A DNA stretch of 52,286 bases from Chitinophagia bacterium (GCA_009920495.1 RFZW01000003.1:1-52286); one strand, 5' to 3'; positions 35,391 to 44,631 are shown, counted from the first letter of the stretch. Notes: generated by a model from the letters alone, not told the origin. Program-made: numbers and translations.

Positions 35391-35464
35391 TAAGTTGGTC
35401 TTATTAGCATTATATTAGTCATCCTTATTAGTTGCATCAAGAAATAAAATGATCGAATGAATGA

Positions 35465-36190
35465 TTATTTTTTCATTTCTAAATTGCTACTTTGTTGTGC
35501 TAGTGGGAATAAAATATTATTTTCCAAATGTACATGTTGATGTAAATCTTCTTCAAATGCCTTCAACTCATCTAAGCATATTTTATGAGTTGTACAAGCA
35601 TTTTCGGGTGCAGTATAGTGATTAGTAAGTGCTCTTATAGCAAATAATAAATCACCTGCTATTTCATGTTCTGCTTCCATAATACTAATTGATGCGTCAA
35701 TATACTCTCCAATATGATGTGATTTTTGTACTTCTGAGTCATTTGAAAAAATTGACTTAATTCTTGGGAAAAGAATTTGTTCTTCTTTCGCCATATGTGA
35801 AATTAATTCCTCTGCTACTTGAGTAAATACATTTAACACTTTCTCCATTTCAGGAAATTTTGAGCCATGTTTTGTAACTACTTTTTGTAAATGGTTATGG
35901 ATAGTTGGAATAGCTGTTTTTACATAAAAGTGGTGGTGAATCAATATGTATGAGATAAGTTGTTCTGCATTCATTTCTGAAAATGGCATTTGTGGTTTTT
36001 TGCTTGCCACCGTTAATTCCAACTCTTCTAATAATTTATCTACTGCAATATTTTTATCAGCACAAGCATCGTTTAAGGTTTTCCCTCCTTTGCAACAAAA
36101 ATCCAAACTATATTTTTCCAACACAGGAATATATTCGTGGTGCGCTAATACTATACTTTTTAATGTTTTCTCCTTTATATTTTCCATCAT
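35465..36190 (-). CDS. ric: iron-sulfur cluster repair di-iron protein (Ric/ScdA/YtfE)
   Basis: The 241-residue protein has the DUF542/ScdA N-terminal domain (YSLDFCCKGGKTLNDAC) followed by a hemerythrin-type di-iron domain with spaced His and Glu residues (ILIHHHFYV, HMAKEEQILFPRI, EAEHEIAGDL, HVHLENNILFPL). It repairs Fe-S clusters damaged by NO or oxidants and may release or take up NO. It ends the minus-strand group Crp - membrane protein - ric. A candidate Crp/Fnr site (36229-36242) lies 39 bp before its start, overlapping the end of the upstream gene. Confidence 0.92.
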   Translation of the reverse strand: MMENIKEKTLKSIVLAHHEYIPVLEKYSLDFCCKGGKTLNDACADKNIAVDKLLEELELTVASKKPQMPFSEMNAEQLISYILIHHHFYVKTAIPTIHNHLQKVVTKHGSKFPEMEKVLNVFTQVAEELISHMAKEEQILFPRIKSIFSNDSEVQKSHHIGEYIDASISIMEAEHEIAGDLLFAIRALTNHYTAPENACTTHKICLDELKAFEEDLHQHVHLENNILFPLAQQSSNLEMKK

Positions 36191-36228
36191 TTTTTTTGTA
36201 AAGCTCTTTTTATTGCGTGAAGAGATTT

Positions 36229-36242
36229 ATGATCACGGTCAT
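36229..36242. promoter_or_regulatory. candidate NO/anaerobic Crp-Fnr operator upstream of ric
   Basis: ATGA-TCACGG-TCAT, inside TTTATGATCACGGTCATTTT. It has perfect 4-bp arms at the same spacing as four other sites near the nos region (37508, 38169, 45704, 45806). Confidence 0.55.
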
Positions 36243-37480
36243 TTTGTGTATTTACTTTTAAAATTTCCGTAATTCAACAATAACATACCTGTAAACATGG
36301 TACTTGCTGCGATTAATAATGCTTCGTTAATATAGGGTACCCCAATATATTTCATTGCGTAGATGCCTTGTATCATAAGAAATAACTGATTTACAATAAT
36401 GCCGACAATGAAAACAATCAATCCAGAGGTGAAATACTTATTTATCTGAATGAATCCTGCATTGATGACATAGCCGATTGTAAATATAGTAATGACCCCC
36501 AATAACATTAGGTGTAGATAGCCTATTACAATGGGTCTAAATCCAAAAGCTATTTGACTCAACATAGGAATTGTTGAAAATAATTGAAGCAATAATTTTA
36601 TACTTAAAGAAATTGCTGCTAAAGTAAATAGCCATTGGGCATATGTTTTAAAATTAGTTGTATTAATTATTTTACACTTTCTTATTTCAATGATCAATAA
36701 AATCCAAGCAACAAATTGACCAGTTGCAGCTATGATTACAAGCATAAACAATACTGTTGGAAGTTGTAGCCACAAAGTGGATAATAAATAGGCTGGAATA
36801 CAGGAAAGACTAAACATCCAAAATATCAATTGTAATCTTCCTTTATTTATAATTTTATTTTCCATAACGCCAATTAGTAAGCCAGTAATTCCAAAAAAGA
36901 ACCATCCATTATATTGAAAATGCAAAAATCCGTATACAGACATTAAATACGTAGTTTGATTATTTGTGAATGTGGCCATTATATAGGCTAACGAAAAAGC
37001 ACCAAAGGAGGAAATTATGTTGAATAGGATTCCCGCTTTAAACCATAAAAAGCTATTCAATTGAAGGCCAGATTTATTAAGTGCTTTCCAAAACTGATAA
37101 CCAAAAATATAGGCGTTGATAATAGAGAGCGTAGAGAAACTAATTGAAAATAAACCATACCCTTGTAGTGGGAATGAAATAAGCATTCCATAGGCAGTGA
37201 TTAAGTTCCCCCATAATAAATAGTTAAATTTTTTGAAATAATCTTGCTTAGACTTTTGTGAAAATTGATGAATCATCAATACCATTAATATCTGTGTAAT
37301 CCACCCAGAAAAAGCAAAATGAGAGTGACCATGTAATAAATGTTTCTGATTAATTATAGGAAGTGAAAATGCAATTTTGTATCTAAGTACTACACCAAGT
37401 AAAGCAACTATAAGTAAGTTCAAAAAACAAATACGAATCCATTTTTGTATCATAGCTATGCTGAATTCAATTGACGTCAA
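36239..37480 (-). CDS. multi-pass membrane protein, haem-copper-oxidase-I/NnrS-like
   Basis: The 413-residue protein has about 12 hydrophobic segments and a conserved His cluster near residue 46 (HLLHGHSHFAFSGW). Further His residues lie in membrane segments (GFLHFQYNGWFFFG, IGYLHLMLLGV). The pattern recalls haem-copper oxidase subunit I-like and NnrS-like proteins found next to ric and nos genes, where they are linked to NO metabolism. No subunit II/III or CuA gene is adjacent. I cannot assign a precise enzymatic activity. A candidate Crp/Fnr site lies 28 bp before its start. Confidence 0.65.
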   Translation of the reverse strand: MTSIEFSIAMIQKWIRICFLNLLIVALLGVVLRYKIAFSLPIINQKHLLHGHSHFAFSGWITQILMVLMIHQFSQKSKQDYFKKFNYLLWGNLITAYGMLISFPLQGYGLFSISFSTLSIINAYIFGYQFWKALNKSGLQLNSFLWFKAGILFNIISSFGAFSLAYIMATFTNNQTTYLMSVYGFLHFQYNGWFFFGITGLLIGVMENKIINKGRLQLIFWMFSLSCIPAYLLSTLWLQLPTVLFMLVIIAATGQFVAWILLIIEIRKCKIINTTNFKTYAQWLFTLAAISLSIKLLLQLFSTIPMLSQIAFGFRPIVIGYLHLMLLGVITIFTIGYVINAGFIQINKYFTSGLIVFIVGIIVNQLFLMIQGIYAMKYIGVPYINEALLIAASTMFTGMLLLNYGNFKSKYTK

Positions 37481-37507
37481 AGCTATCGCCTAATAGTGTA
37501 TTCTTTT

Positions 37508-37521
37508 ATGCGTATAGTCAT
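37508..37521. promoter_or_regulatory. candidate Crp-Fnr operator upstream of the NnrS-like gene
   Basis: ATGC-GTATAG-TCAT within TTTATGCGTATAGTCATAG: one mismatch from the ATGA-N6-TCAT consensus, but with strong flanking similarity to the sites at 45704 and 45806. Confidence 0.5.
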
Positions 37522-37524
37522 AGT

Positions 37525-38121
37525 TTAGTAATACACTTTACCTCTTTCAATGGTTAATTCTCCTTTTTCATGCATTTGTCGCATTGCCCTAATAACAGTT
37601 TCAACCCTTAATCCTGTCATATTTGCAATTTGCTGGCGAGTCAATTTTAATTGATTACATTTTACACAGAAATTTTTATTTTCATCCTTTAAATATTTTA
37701 ACAAAGTAGCAATCCTTTCTTCTGGCGCATTGTATACAATTGATTTTAATATTAAAAACTTGAATCTAAGTCGTTTAGCCATCATTTTGGAAAAAAGAAA
37801 ATGTATGCTAGGATTTTCCTTGATGAGTTGTAAAAAAGTATCTTTTCTTAATCTTATCAATACTGAATCTTGTTCTGCAATGGCAGAAGCCGCATAGGGT
37901 CCCTCATCAAACAATGGTAATTCTCCAAAACATTCACCTGGTTCTATCATTGTTTGTATATATTCTTTTCCTTGCTCATCTATATTTACCCATTTTACAC
38001 TTCCACTTACTAATTGATAATAATAATAACAATCATCCCCCTCGGAAAAAATTAACTCATCTGCTATAACTTGTTTATATGCAGCGCCCCAAGCAATTAG
38101 TGTATTTATGTCCATAATCAT
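37525..38121 (-). CDS. Crp/Fnr family transcriptional regulator (NO or redox responsive)
   Basis: The 198-residue protein has an N-terminal cyclic-nucleotide-binding-type beta roll (LIFSEGDDCYYYYQLVSGSV, GECFGELPLFDEGPYAASA) and a C-terminal winged helix (LTRQQIANMTGLRVETVIRAMR). The N-terminal Cys set of FNR-type [4Fe-4S] regulators is absent, so a haem-based NO sensor of the DNR/NNR type or a plain Crp-like sensor is more likely (inference). It is divergent from the cytochrome c - nosZ operon, and candidate palindromic sites flank it, including one in the divergent gap. Confidence 0.88.
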   Translation of the reverse strand: MIMDINTLIAWGAAYKQVIADELIFSEGDDCYYYYQLVSGSVKWVNIDEQGKEYIQTMIEPGECFGELPLFDEGPYAASAIAEQDSVLIRLRKDTFLQLIKENPSIHFLFSKMMAKRLRFKFLILKSIVYNAPEERIATLLKYLKDENKNFCVKCNQLKLTRQQIANMTGLRVETVIRAMRQMHEKGELTIERGKVYY

Positions 38122-38168
38122 ATATTGAACTATTGATTTAAAGTTATCCTCATTTATGATTTAAGTAC

Positions 38169-38182
38169 ATGATATAAATCAT
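38169..38182. promoter_or_regulatory. candidate Crp-Fnr operator in the crp / nos divergent region
   Basis: ATGA-TATAAA-TCAT, embedded in the longer perfect palindrome CATGATATAAATCATG (38168-38183). It is 48 bp before the regulator start and about 160 bp before the cytochrome c start, so it could serve autoregulation and the nos operon. A weaker half-site (ATGATTTAAG) lies 10 bp to its left. Confidence 0.6.
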
Positions 38183-38342
38183 GACGACTAATAATTACTT
38201 ATAACTATCTGATTATCAAATAAAAATACTTTTTAAGTATTCGCTAAAACAGTGATTCATGGCCATTTATGACTGGACGCATAAAATCAAAAATGTAGCT
38301 ATGCTAATCTTGTGTAATCATTTATTCATTAAACAATTTGGT

Positions 38343-38810
38343 ATGAAAAAAACATTTTTTACTTTATTTACTTTAATTATTTTATATGCATGTGGTAACC
38401 AGAATAGTCATAGTAGTACTACTCCAGACAACAATACTTCTACTACCGCTGAAAATCCTTCATATGACCCACAAAGGGGAGAAGGCAAATTCTCTAATAT
38501 TCAAGTTCCAGCAACAATAGATGAAAAGTTAGTAGCTGAGGGGAATAAAGTTTTTACAGTTAAGTGTAGTGCATGTCATAAGCTTACCGAAGAAAAGCTA
38601 GTTGGCCCAGGATGGAAAGGTGTAACAGGTAGACATAAGGCAGAATGGATTATGAATTTCGTTACCAATACTGATGCAATGATTAATAAAGATCCAAAAG
38701 TTCAGGCGCAACTTGAAATTTGCTTAGTGCGTATGCCAAATCAAAACATAAGCGATGACGAAGCAAAAAATGTTTATGAATTTATGCGTAAAAACGATTC
38801 AAAAAAATAA
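38343..38810 (+). CDS. c-type cytochrome lipoprotein of the nos operon
   Basis: I choose the ATG at 38343 because it gives a clean lipoprotein signal (MKKTFFTLFTLIILYAC, Cys17). The longer reading from 38259 only adds a non-signal leader. The mature part has one haem-binding site, C75-S-A-C78-H79, and a probable axial Met in VRMPNQNISDD (about 131). A small outer or periplasmic-membrane cytochrome c next to clade II nosZ is the likely electron donor to N2O reductase. nosZ starts 41 bp downstream. Confidence 0.87.
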   Translation: MKKTFFTLFTLIILYACGNQNSHSSTTPDNNTSTTAENPSYDPQRGEGKFSNIQVPATIDEKLVAEGNKVFTVKCSACHKLTEEKLVGPGWKGVTGRHKAEWIMNFVTNTDAMINKDPKVQAQLEICLVRMPNQNISDDEAKNVYEFMRKNDSKK

Positions 38811-38851
38811 CAACTTATCATTTTAATTTTTTAACATTTTAATCAATAGTT

Positions 38852-40840
38852 ATGAAAATACATAACATCAACAAACATCTACTTGTGGCTTTTACGCTTT
38901 TCGCAACATTCACTTCGTGTAAGCCTAAAAACTCAAGTGATACTATTAGTTCAGATGCTGCAAGTAAAGTATATGTAGCTCCCGGTCATTATGACGAATT
39001 TTATAATTTTGTATCAGGTGGCTTTAGTGGTCAACTTAGTACTTATGGATTACCATCAGGCAGATTGCTGAAAGTAATTCCTGTGTTTTCAGTTGATCCT
39101 GAAAAAGGGTATGGCTATAGTGAAGAAACTAAGCCTATGTTAAATACTTCTCATGGTTTTATTCCGTGGGATGATTTACACCATGTTCAACTTTCTAAAA
39201 CAAATGGCGATTATGATGGTAAGTGGGTTTTTGGTAATGCTAATAACACACCAAGAGTTGCTCGCATAGACTTAAAAACATTTAGAACTGCTGAAATTAT
39301 TGAATTACCTAATAGTGCAGGTAACCACTCATCTCCATTTATCACAGAGAATACGGAGTATGTTGTTGCAGGTACTAGATTTAGTGTGCCTCCAGATAAC
39401 ACAATTGGAGATATCCCTATTAATACCTATAAGAAAAACTTTAAAGGCACATTAAGTTTTATTAGTGTTAAAAAGGATGATGGAGACATGAAAATTGCTT
39501 TCCAAATTCAATGTCCAGGTTTTAATTTTGATTTAAGTAGGGCAGGAAAGGGTGTTTCTCACGGTTGGTTTTTCTTCTCATGCTATAATACTGAACAAGC
39601 CAATACACTATTGGAAGTAAATGCTTCACAAAAAGATAAAGATTTTATTTTAGCGGTGAATTGGAAAAAAGCAGAAGAGTATTTAAAAGCAGGCAAAGGC
39701 AAAAAGCAATCTGTACGCTATGCACATAATAAATATTCTGAAAAAACACATACCGCTACTTCAGAAATGATGAATGAAGTAATTGTACTTGATTCTAAAG
39801 AGCTCAAAGATTTATGTTATTTTATTCCTTGTCCTAAATCACCTCATGGTTGTGACGTAAGTCCTACTGGTGAGTATATTGTAGGTAGTGGTAAATTAGC
39901 TGCAGTGATACCAGTTTTTGGTTATGAAAAAATGTTAAAAGCTATTCAGGCAAAAGATTACATAGGTGAGTTTGAGGGTATTCCTGTTTTAAAATATGAA
40001 TCTGTTTTATACGGAGAAGTAAAAAAACCAGGCTTAGGTCCATTGCATACGGAGTTCGATAATAAGGGGAATGCGTATACTTCTTTCTTTGTTTCTTCTG
40101 AAGTAGTTAAATGGAATATTAAAGACTTAAAAGTATTAGATCGTGCACCTACTTATTATTCTGTTGGTCACTTGTGCGTAGCTGGGGGAGATTCTAAAAA
40201 TCCTAATGGTAAATATTTAGTTGCATATAATAAAATTACAAAAGATAGATATTTGCCTACTGGTCCTGAGTTATCTCAAAGTGCACAACTATATGATATC
40301 AGTGGTGATAAGATGAAGTTGATACTTGATTTCCCAACTATTGGTGAGCCTCATTATGCACAAATTGCACCAGCTGATTTAATAAAAAATAATAGTACTA
40401 AGTTTTTCAAGATTGATGAAAACACAAACAAGTATGTTTCAAAAGGGGAGTCAAATACTAAAGTGGTTAGAAATGGTAAAGAGGTACACGTTTATATGAC
40501 AGCTATCAGATCTCATTTTTCTCCTGATAATATTGAAGGTATTAAAATGGGGGATGATGTTTATTTTCATGTAACTAATTTAGAGCAAGATTGGGATGTG
40601 CCACATGGGTTTGGAATTAAGGGTGCAGCTAATGCGGAGCTTTTAATTATGCCCGGTGAAACACAAACATTAAAATGGACACCAGATAGGGTTGGAATAG
40701 TGCCCATTTATTGTACTGATTTTTGTAGTGCTTTACATCAGGAGATGCAAGGGTATGTTAGAGTGTCACCTGCTGGTAGTAATGTACCACTTACTTTTAG
40801 TTTGGGGACCAATATCCCTAAACCTGATGCAGAGAAATAA
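38852..40840 (+). CDS. nosZ: nitrous-oxide reductase, clade II (Sec-type)
   Basis: The 662-residue enzyme reduces N2O to N2 in the periplasm. It has a Sec/lipoprotein-type signal (LLVAFTLFATFTSC) instead of the TAT signal of clade I. The seven-bladed propeller with CuZ ligands is recognisable: DDLHHVQLSKTNGDYDGKW, GNHSSPF, SPHGCDVSPTGEY, GPLHTEFDNKG, GEPHYAQ. The C-terminal cupredoxin domain holds CuA (C621, C625, H629, M632 in YCTDFCSALHQEMQGY, plus WDVPHGFGI). Length and ends are complete. It is the best-supported functional gene in the window. Confidence 0.97.
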   Translation: MKIHNINKHLLVAFTLFATFTSCKPKNSSDTISSDAASKVYVAPGHYDEFYNFVSGGFSGQLSTYGLPSGRLLKVIPVFSVDPEKGYGYSEETKPMLNTSHGFIPWDDLHHVQLSKTNGDYDGKWVFGNANNTPRVARIDLKTFRTAEIIELPNSAGNHSSPFITENTEYVVAGTRFSVPPDNTIGDIPINTYKKNFKGTLSFISVKKDDGDMKIAFQIQCPGFNFDLSRAGKGVSHGWFFFSCYNTEQANTLLEVNASQKDKDFILAVNWKKAEEYLKAGKGKKQSVRYAHNKYSEKTHTATSEMMNEVIVLDSKELKDLCYFIPCPKSPHGCDVSPTGEYIVGSGKLAAVIPVFGYEKMLKAIQAKDYIGEFEGIPVLKYESVLYGEVKKPGLGPLHTEFDNKGNAYTSFFVSSEVVKWNIKDLKVLDRAPTYYSVGHLCVAGGDSKNPNGKYLVAYNKITKDRYLPTGPELSQSAQLYDISGDKMKLILDFPTIGEPHYAQIAPADLIKNNSTKFFKIDENTNKYVSKGESNTKVVRNGKEVHVYMTAIRSHFSPDNIEGIKMGDDVYFHVTNLEQDWDVPHGFGIKGAANAELLIMPGETQTLKWTPDRVGIVPIYCTDFCSALHQEMQGYVRVSPAGSNVPLTFSLGTNIPKPDAEK

Positions 40841-40852
40841 GATTTTGAATAC

Positions 40853-40885
40853 ATATAGGGGGTGAGAGTAAAATACCCCCTATAT
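40853..40885 (+). terminator. hairpin between nosZ and the NosB-like gene
   Basis: ATATAGGGGGT (40853-40863) pairs perfectly with ACCCCCTATAT (40875-40885) across an 11-nt loop, followed by AATTTTAT. The T-run is too weak for full termination. It more likely protects the nosZ mRNA 3' end or partially attenuates the accessory genes, so that nosZ is made in excess. Confidence 0.6.
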
Positions 40886-40896
40886 AATTTTATATT

Positions 40897-41475
40897 ATGA
40901 AAAACAAACAAATTGGCAATACAGCAAGAGTTATTCTTTTTTTTACTGGGTTGTTATTAATTGCTGTACTTTTTGTTCCTATTTGGCGCATTGAATTGAA
41001 TGCGCCACAATATCCCGAAGGCTTAAGTATGTCCATTTACGCTAACCGAATTGGAGGCAATGTTGATATCATAAATGGCTTGAATCATTATATTGGCATG
41101 AGGACAATTCACGATAAAGATTTTCCGGAATTTGTCATCATTCCCTACATTATTTACTTTTTTTCATTTCTATTTGTGTTAACAGCTGTAGTTGCGAATA
41201 AAAAATTGTTGTATGGTCTATTTATTTTATTTGTAAGTTTTGGTATTATAGCCATGGCTGATTTTTGGAAGTGGGAGTATCAATATGGCCATGATCTAAA
41301 TCCAGATGCAGCTATTAAAGTTCCTGGTATGTCTTATCAGCCGCCACTTATCGGCTATAAGCAATTATTAAATTTTGGCGCTTACTCTATACCAGATATA
41401 GGTGGCTGGATTTTTATATTCGTAGGTATAGTTTTACTAGTTATCTTATTTAGTCAAAGTCGTTCTAATAAATAG
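40897..41475 (+). CDS. NosB-like integral membrane protein of a clade II nos cluster
   Basis: The 192-residue protein has about four to five hydrophobic segments (ILFFTGLLLIAVLFVPI near the start; FVIIPYIIYFFSFLFVLTA; YGLFILFVSFGIIAMADF; GGWIFIFVGIVLLVILF at the end). A periplasmic-type loop contains NGLNHYIGMRTI. Clade II clusters carry a small membrane protein directly after nosZ, called nosB in Wolinella, with no proven function. Position and topology fit that role, but I did not verify sequence homology. It may connect the quinol pool or assist NosZ maturation. Confidence 0.65.
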   Translation: MKNKQIGNTARVILFFTGLLLIAVLFVPIWRIELNAPQYPEGLSMSIYANRIGGNVDIINGLNHYIGMRTIHDKDFPEFVIIPYIIYFFSFLFVLTAVVANKKLLYGLFILFVSFGIIAMADFWKWEYQYGHDLNPDAAIKVPGMSYQPPLIGYKQLLNFGAYSIPDIGGWIFIFVGIVLLVILFSQSRSNK

Positions 41476-41487
41476 AAAATTACTCAA

Positions 41488-41904
41488 ATGAAAAAGTGGT
41501 CTTTTTTTATTTTATTTATTATTTCTTGTAATGTAAGCCCTGAAAAAATTATTGTTGGAAGAGATGTTTGTTCTAATTGTAAAATGACTGTTTCTGATAA
41601 TCGATTTGGCGGAACGCTAGTTACAGAAAAAGGTAAAGTATATTTTTTTGATGATATAGTCTGTTTAATTTCCTTTATGAAGGAACATGGCAATATTAAG
41701 AAAAAAATAAAAGCCGTGTATCTAACTAATTTTTCAGATGATCATGCTTTAATTGATGCTAATAAAGCAATAGTTGTTAAAACTGAATTCAACAAAGGTC
41801 CGATGAATGGCGACTTAATTGCCTTTGCCAATATAGATAGTAGTAACCATTACTTGCAATTTAGTAAAGCAGAAGTAGTGAATTGGAAAACATTATTGGA
41901 ATGA
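41488..41904 (+). CDS. nosL: NosL-type copper-binding lipoprotein
   Basis: The 138-residue lipoprotein has a signal ending ILFIISCN. The NosL Cu(I)-binding motif is CSNCKM (in GRDVCSNCKMTVSD), followed by FGGTLVTEKGKVYFFDDIVC. NosL delivers copper to apo-NosZ with NosDFY. The stop overlaps the nosD start by 3 bp (ATGA), so translation is coupled. Confidence 0.87.
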   Translation: MKKWSFFILFIISCNVSPEKIIVGRDVCSNCKMTVSDNRFGGTLVTEKGKVYFFDDIVCLISFMKEHGNIKKKIKAVYLTNFSDDHALIDANKAIVVKTEFNKGPMNGDLIAFANIDSSNHYLQFSKAEVVNWKTLLE

Positions 41905-43136
41905 AACTTTATCTTATAATAGCAAGCTTATTTATTTTACCAAAATTTGGTTTTGCTAATATCATACAAGTAGGTCCAGGTAAATCAATTAAGCAAATTA
42001 AAACAGGGATTCAGTTTGCCAAATCCGGAGATACCGTATTTGTTCACCCTGGTTTTTATCGAGAAGGAAATATTGTTATTGCTAAAAAAATATATTTAAA
42101 AGGCATCAAATTTCCTGTGCTTGATGGTGAAAATAAGTTTGAAATTCTATCTATTAAAGCGAATGGTTCAACTATTGATGGTTTTAAATTAATACATTCT
42201 GGTGTTTCTAATTTAGAAGATTATGCTGGTATCAAAATGTATGATTGTAGAGATGTTACGATTCAGAATAATCAATTGTTTGACACCTATTTTGGCATTT
42301 ATTTACAATATGGTAAAAATTGTATCATTCGAAATAACACAACCACTGCCTATTATAAAGAAGAGCAACAAAGTGGAAACGGTATTCATTGCTGGAAATC
42401 TGATAGTATTCTAATTGAGGGGAATCACATTGTAGGTCATAGAGATGGTATTTATTTTGAATTTGTAATGCATTCAACAATAAAGGGTAATTATTCTGAG
42501 CATAATATAAGATATGGCTTGCATTTTATGTATTCCAATGACGATACCTATTTGTCAAATACATTTTTTTCTAATGGTGCAGGCGTTGCAGTGATGTATT
42601 CACATGGGGTTCATATGTTGCGTAACAATTTTAGAGAAAATTGGGGAGATGCTGCATATGGGTTGTTGTTAAAGGAAATCTCTGATAGTTATATTAAAGG
42701 AAATCAATTTAACAAAAACACTAGCGGTATTTATATGGAAGGAGTTTCTAGAGTTAAGGTATTGGGGAATAATTTTTTTAACAATGGCTGGGCAATGAAA
42801 ATTCAAGCTAGCTGTATGGAAGTTGATATTGCACGCAATAATTTTATGGGTAACACTTTTGATGTCGGCACTAATGGAAATCTGGTTTTAAATAGGTTTA
42901 AAAACAATTATTGGGATAAATATGATGGGTATGATATTAATAAAGATCATGTTGGAGATATTCCTTATAGGCCAGTAAGCATGTATTCGATGATTGTCGA
43001 AAAAAATCCACCAGCAATGATATTGTTTAGAAGTTTTATTACTTCCTTACTTGATAAAACTGAAAAAATCATACCTAGTCTTACACCTATAAGCTTAGTA
43101 GATAATTTCCCACTTATGAAAATGTTAAATCAATAG
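41901..43136 (+). CDS. nosD: NosD, periplasmic right-handed beta-helix copper-insertion protein
   Basis: The 411-residue protein has a signal peptide (MKLYLIIASLFILPKFGFA) and then many beta-helix rungs with the repeating IxxNxxxxNxxGI pattern (VTIQNNQLFDTYFGIYLQ, NSDSILIEGNHIVGHRDGI, IKGNQFNKNTSGIYMEG). I use the ATG at 41901, which overlaps the nosL stop, rather than a TTG at 41883 that would prepend MENIIG to the signal. NosD couples with the NosFY ABC transporter to assemble the copper site of NosZ. Confidence 0.92.
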   Translation: MKLYLIIASLFILPKFGFANIIQVGPGKSIKQIKTGIQFAKSGDTVFVHPGFYREGNIVIAKKIYLKGIKFPVLDGENKFEILSIKANGSTIDGFKLIHSGVSNLEDYAGIKMYDCRDVTIQNNQLFDTYFGIYLQYGKNCIIRNNTTTAYYKEEQQSGNGIHCWKSDSILIEGNHIVGHRDGIYFEFVMHSTIKGNYSEHNIRYGLHFMYSNDDTYLSNTFFSNGAGVAVMYSHGVHMLRNNFRENWGDAAYGLLLKEISDSYIKGNQFNKNTSGIYMEGVSRVKVLGNNFFNNGWAMKIQASCMEVDIARNNFMGNTFDVGTNGNLVLNRFKNNYWDKYDGYDINKDHVGDIPYRPVSMYSMIVEKNPPAMILFRSFITSLLDKTEKIIPSLTPISLVDNFPLMKMLNQ

Positions 43137-43153
43137 TTTTTTAAAAATATTTT

Positions 43154-43867
43154 ATGATTATTGCAAGCAGCGTGACTAAACAATTTGGGAAGTTGAAAGC
43201 CTTAAATAATGTATCACTTAAATGTCGTCAAGGAGAGTGTATTTCCTTAATTGGTCCTAATGGAAGTGGTAAAACCACACTTATCAAGTGTATACTTGGT
43301 ATGGTAATCCCGAATAGTGGATTTATTACATTTAACAACAAGAATATTGCCAAAGACTGGTTGTATAGAGATGAAATTGGGTATATGCCTCAAATTGGAA
43401 GGTATCCCGAAAATATGACGATTGGGCAATTATTAGCTATGATGAAGGATATTAGAAATACGGGTATACATGAAGTAGACGAAGATCTGATTCAAGCTTT
43501 TCAACTTACTGGTATGTTGAATAAAAGAATGCGCACTTTGTCAGGGGGTACAACTCAAAAAGTGAGTGCTGCCTTAGCATTTTTATTTAATCCTTCAGTA
43601 CTCATTTTAGATGAACCTACTGCTGGTTTAGATCCTATTTCCTCTGAAATATTAAAGGAAAAAATTATAGCTGAAAAACAAAAAGGGAAGTTGATTTTGA
43701 TTACGTCACATATTTTAAGTGATTTAAATGATTTAGTATCAGAAGTAATTTATATGCAAGATGGTAATTTATTATTTCATAAATCTATTGATCAACTAAG
43801 AACGGATACAGGTGAGGAAAAATTAACTAAAGCAATTGCATCAGTAATGATTAAAGGTAACTTATGA
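43154..43867 (+). CDS. nosF: NosF, ABC transporter ATPase
   Basis: The 237-residue ATPase has Walker A GPNGSGKTT (about residues 34-42), the signature region TLSGGTTQKVSAAL, Walker B VLILDEPTAGLDP and a switch His in LITSHILSD. It powers NosY. It starts 17 bp after nosD and overlaps nosY by 4 bp. Confidence 0.94.
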   Translation: MIIASSVTKQFGKLKALNNVSLKCRQGECISLIGPNGSGKTTLIKCILGMVIPNSGFITFNNKNIAKDWLYRDEIGYMPQIGRYPENMTIGQLLAMMKDIRNTGIHEVDEDLIQAFQLTGMLNKRMRTLSGGTTQKVSAALAFLFNPSVLILDEPTAGLDPISSEILKEKIIAEKQKGKLILITSHILSDLNDLVSEVIYMQDGNLLFHKSIDQLRTDTGEEKLTKAIASVMIKGNL

Positions 43868-44631
43868 AAAAGATAATTAAATATATAATGACGGATATTT
43901 TAAGAAGTAAAATTATACTCATTTATACATTGATATTATTAATAGCTACGTTTTGTGTATTTGGGCTAGAAGATAATGCCAGTAAGGGTATATTGAGCGT
44001 CTTGAATATTATTTTAATTGTATTACCTCTTTTTAGTATCATTTTTTCAACAATTTATATTTACAATAGTTCTGAATTCATTGAACTATTAGTGAGTCAA
44101 CCTTTACAGCGTAAGACCATTTGGTTAAGCTTTTTAATCGGCTTGGCAATTGCACTTTCACTTTCATTCATTATTGGTGTCGGAATTCCTATTTTATTAT
44201 TTCAATTAAATATAATTGGTTTTTTAATCATTTTTGTTGGCGTCGTATTAAGTATCATATTTGTTTCGATTGCATTACTAGCTGCAGTTCAAATTCGAGA
44301 TAAAGCAAAGGGAATAGGAATAGCCATTTTATTGTGGATTTATTTTTCAATATTATTTGATGGACTTGTTTTGTTTTTATTATTTCAGTTTGCCGACTAT
44401 CCTTTAGAAAAACCAATGCTTTTAGTGAGTGCACTTAACCCAATTGATTTGGCCAGAATATTGCTTTTACTGCAATTAGATGTTTCAGCCATGATGGGAT
44501 ATACCGGGGCTATCTTTAAAGATTTTTTTGGTACAGTTACAGGCCTTATAATAAGTTGTTTTGTATTAATGCTTTGGTCTGCTATTCCGATGTATTTATC
44601 TGTCATTAAGTTCAATAAAAAAGATTTGTAA
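43864..44631 (+). CDS. nosY: NosY, ABC transporter permease
   Basis: The 255-residue protein has six hydrophobic segments typical of ABC-2-like permeases: IILIYTLILLIATFCVFGL at the start, then VLNIILIVLPLFSIIFSTIY, LSFIIGVGIPILLFQL, and a C-terminal VTGLIISCFVLMLWSAI. The motif FIELLVSQPLQRKTIW is typical of NosY. With NosF and NosD it forms the copper-site maturation complex. The globin gene follows 26 bp later. Confidence 0.92.
   Translation: MKKIIKYIMTDILRSKIILIYTLILLIATFCVFGLEDNASKGILSVLNIILIVLPLFSIIFSTIYIYNSSEFIELLVSQPLQRKTIWLSFLIGLAIALSLSFIIGVGIPILLFQLNIIGFLIIFVGVVLSIIFVSIALLAAVQIRDKAKGIGIAILLWIYFSILFDGLVLFLLFQFADYPLEKPMLLVSALNPIDLARILLLLQLDVSAMMGYTGAIFKDFFGTVTGLIISCFVLMLWSAIPMYLSVIKFNKKDL

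Noticed and set aside
38259-38342. Upstream start for the nos cytochrome c
   Set aside because: The added residues break the lipoprotein signal; the ATG at 38343 gives a standard one.
41883-41900. TTG start for nosD at 41883
   Set aside because: ATG at 41901 overlaps the nosL stop and gives a clean signal peptide.
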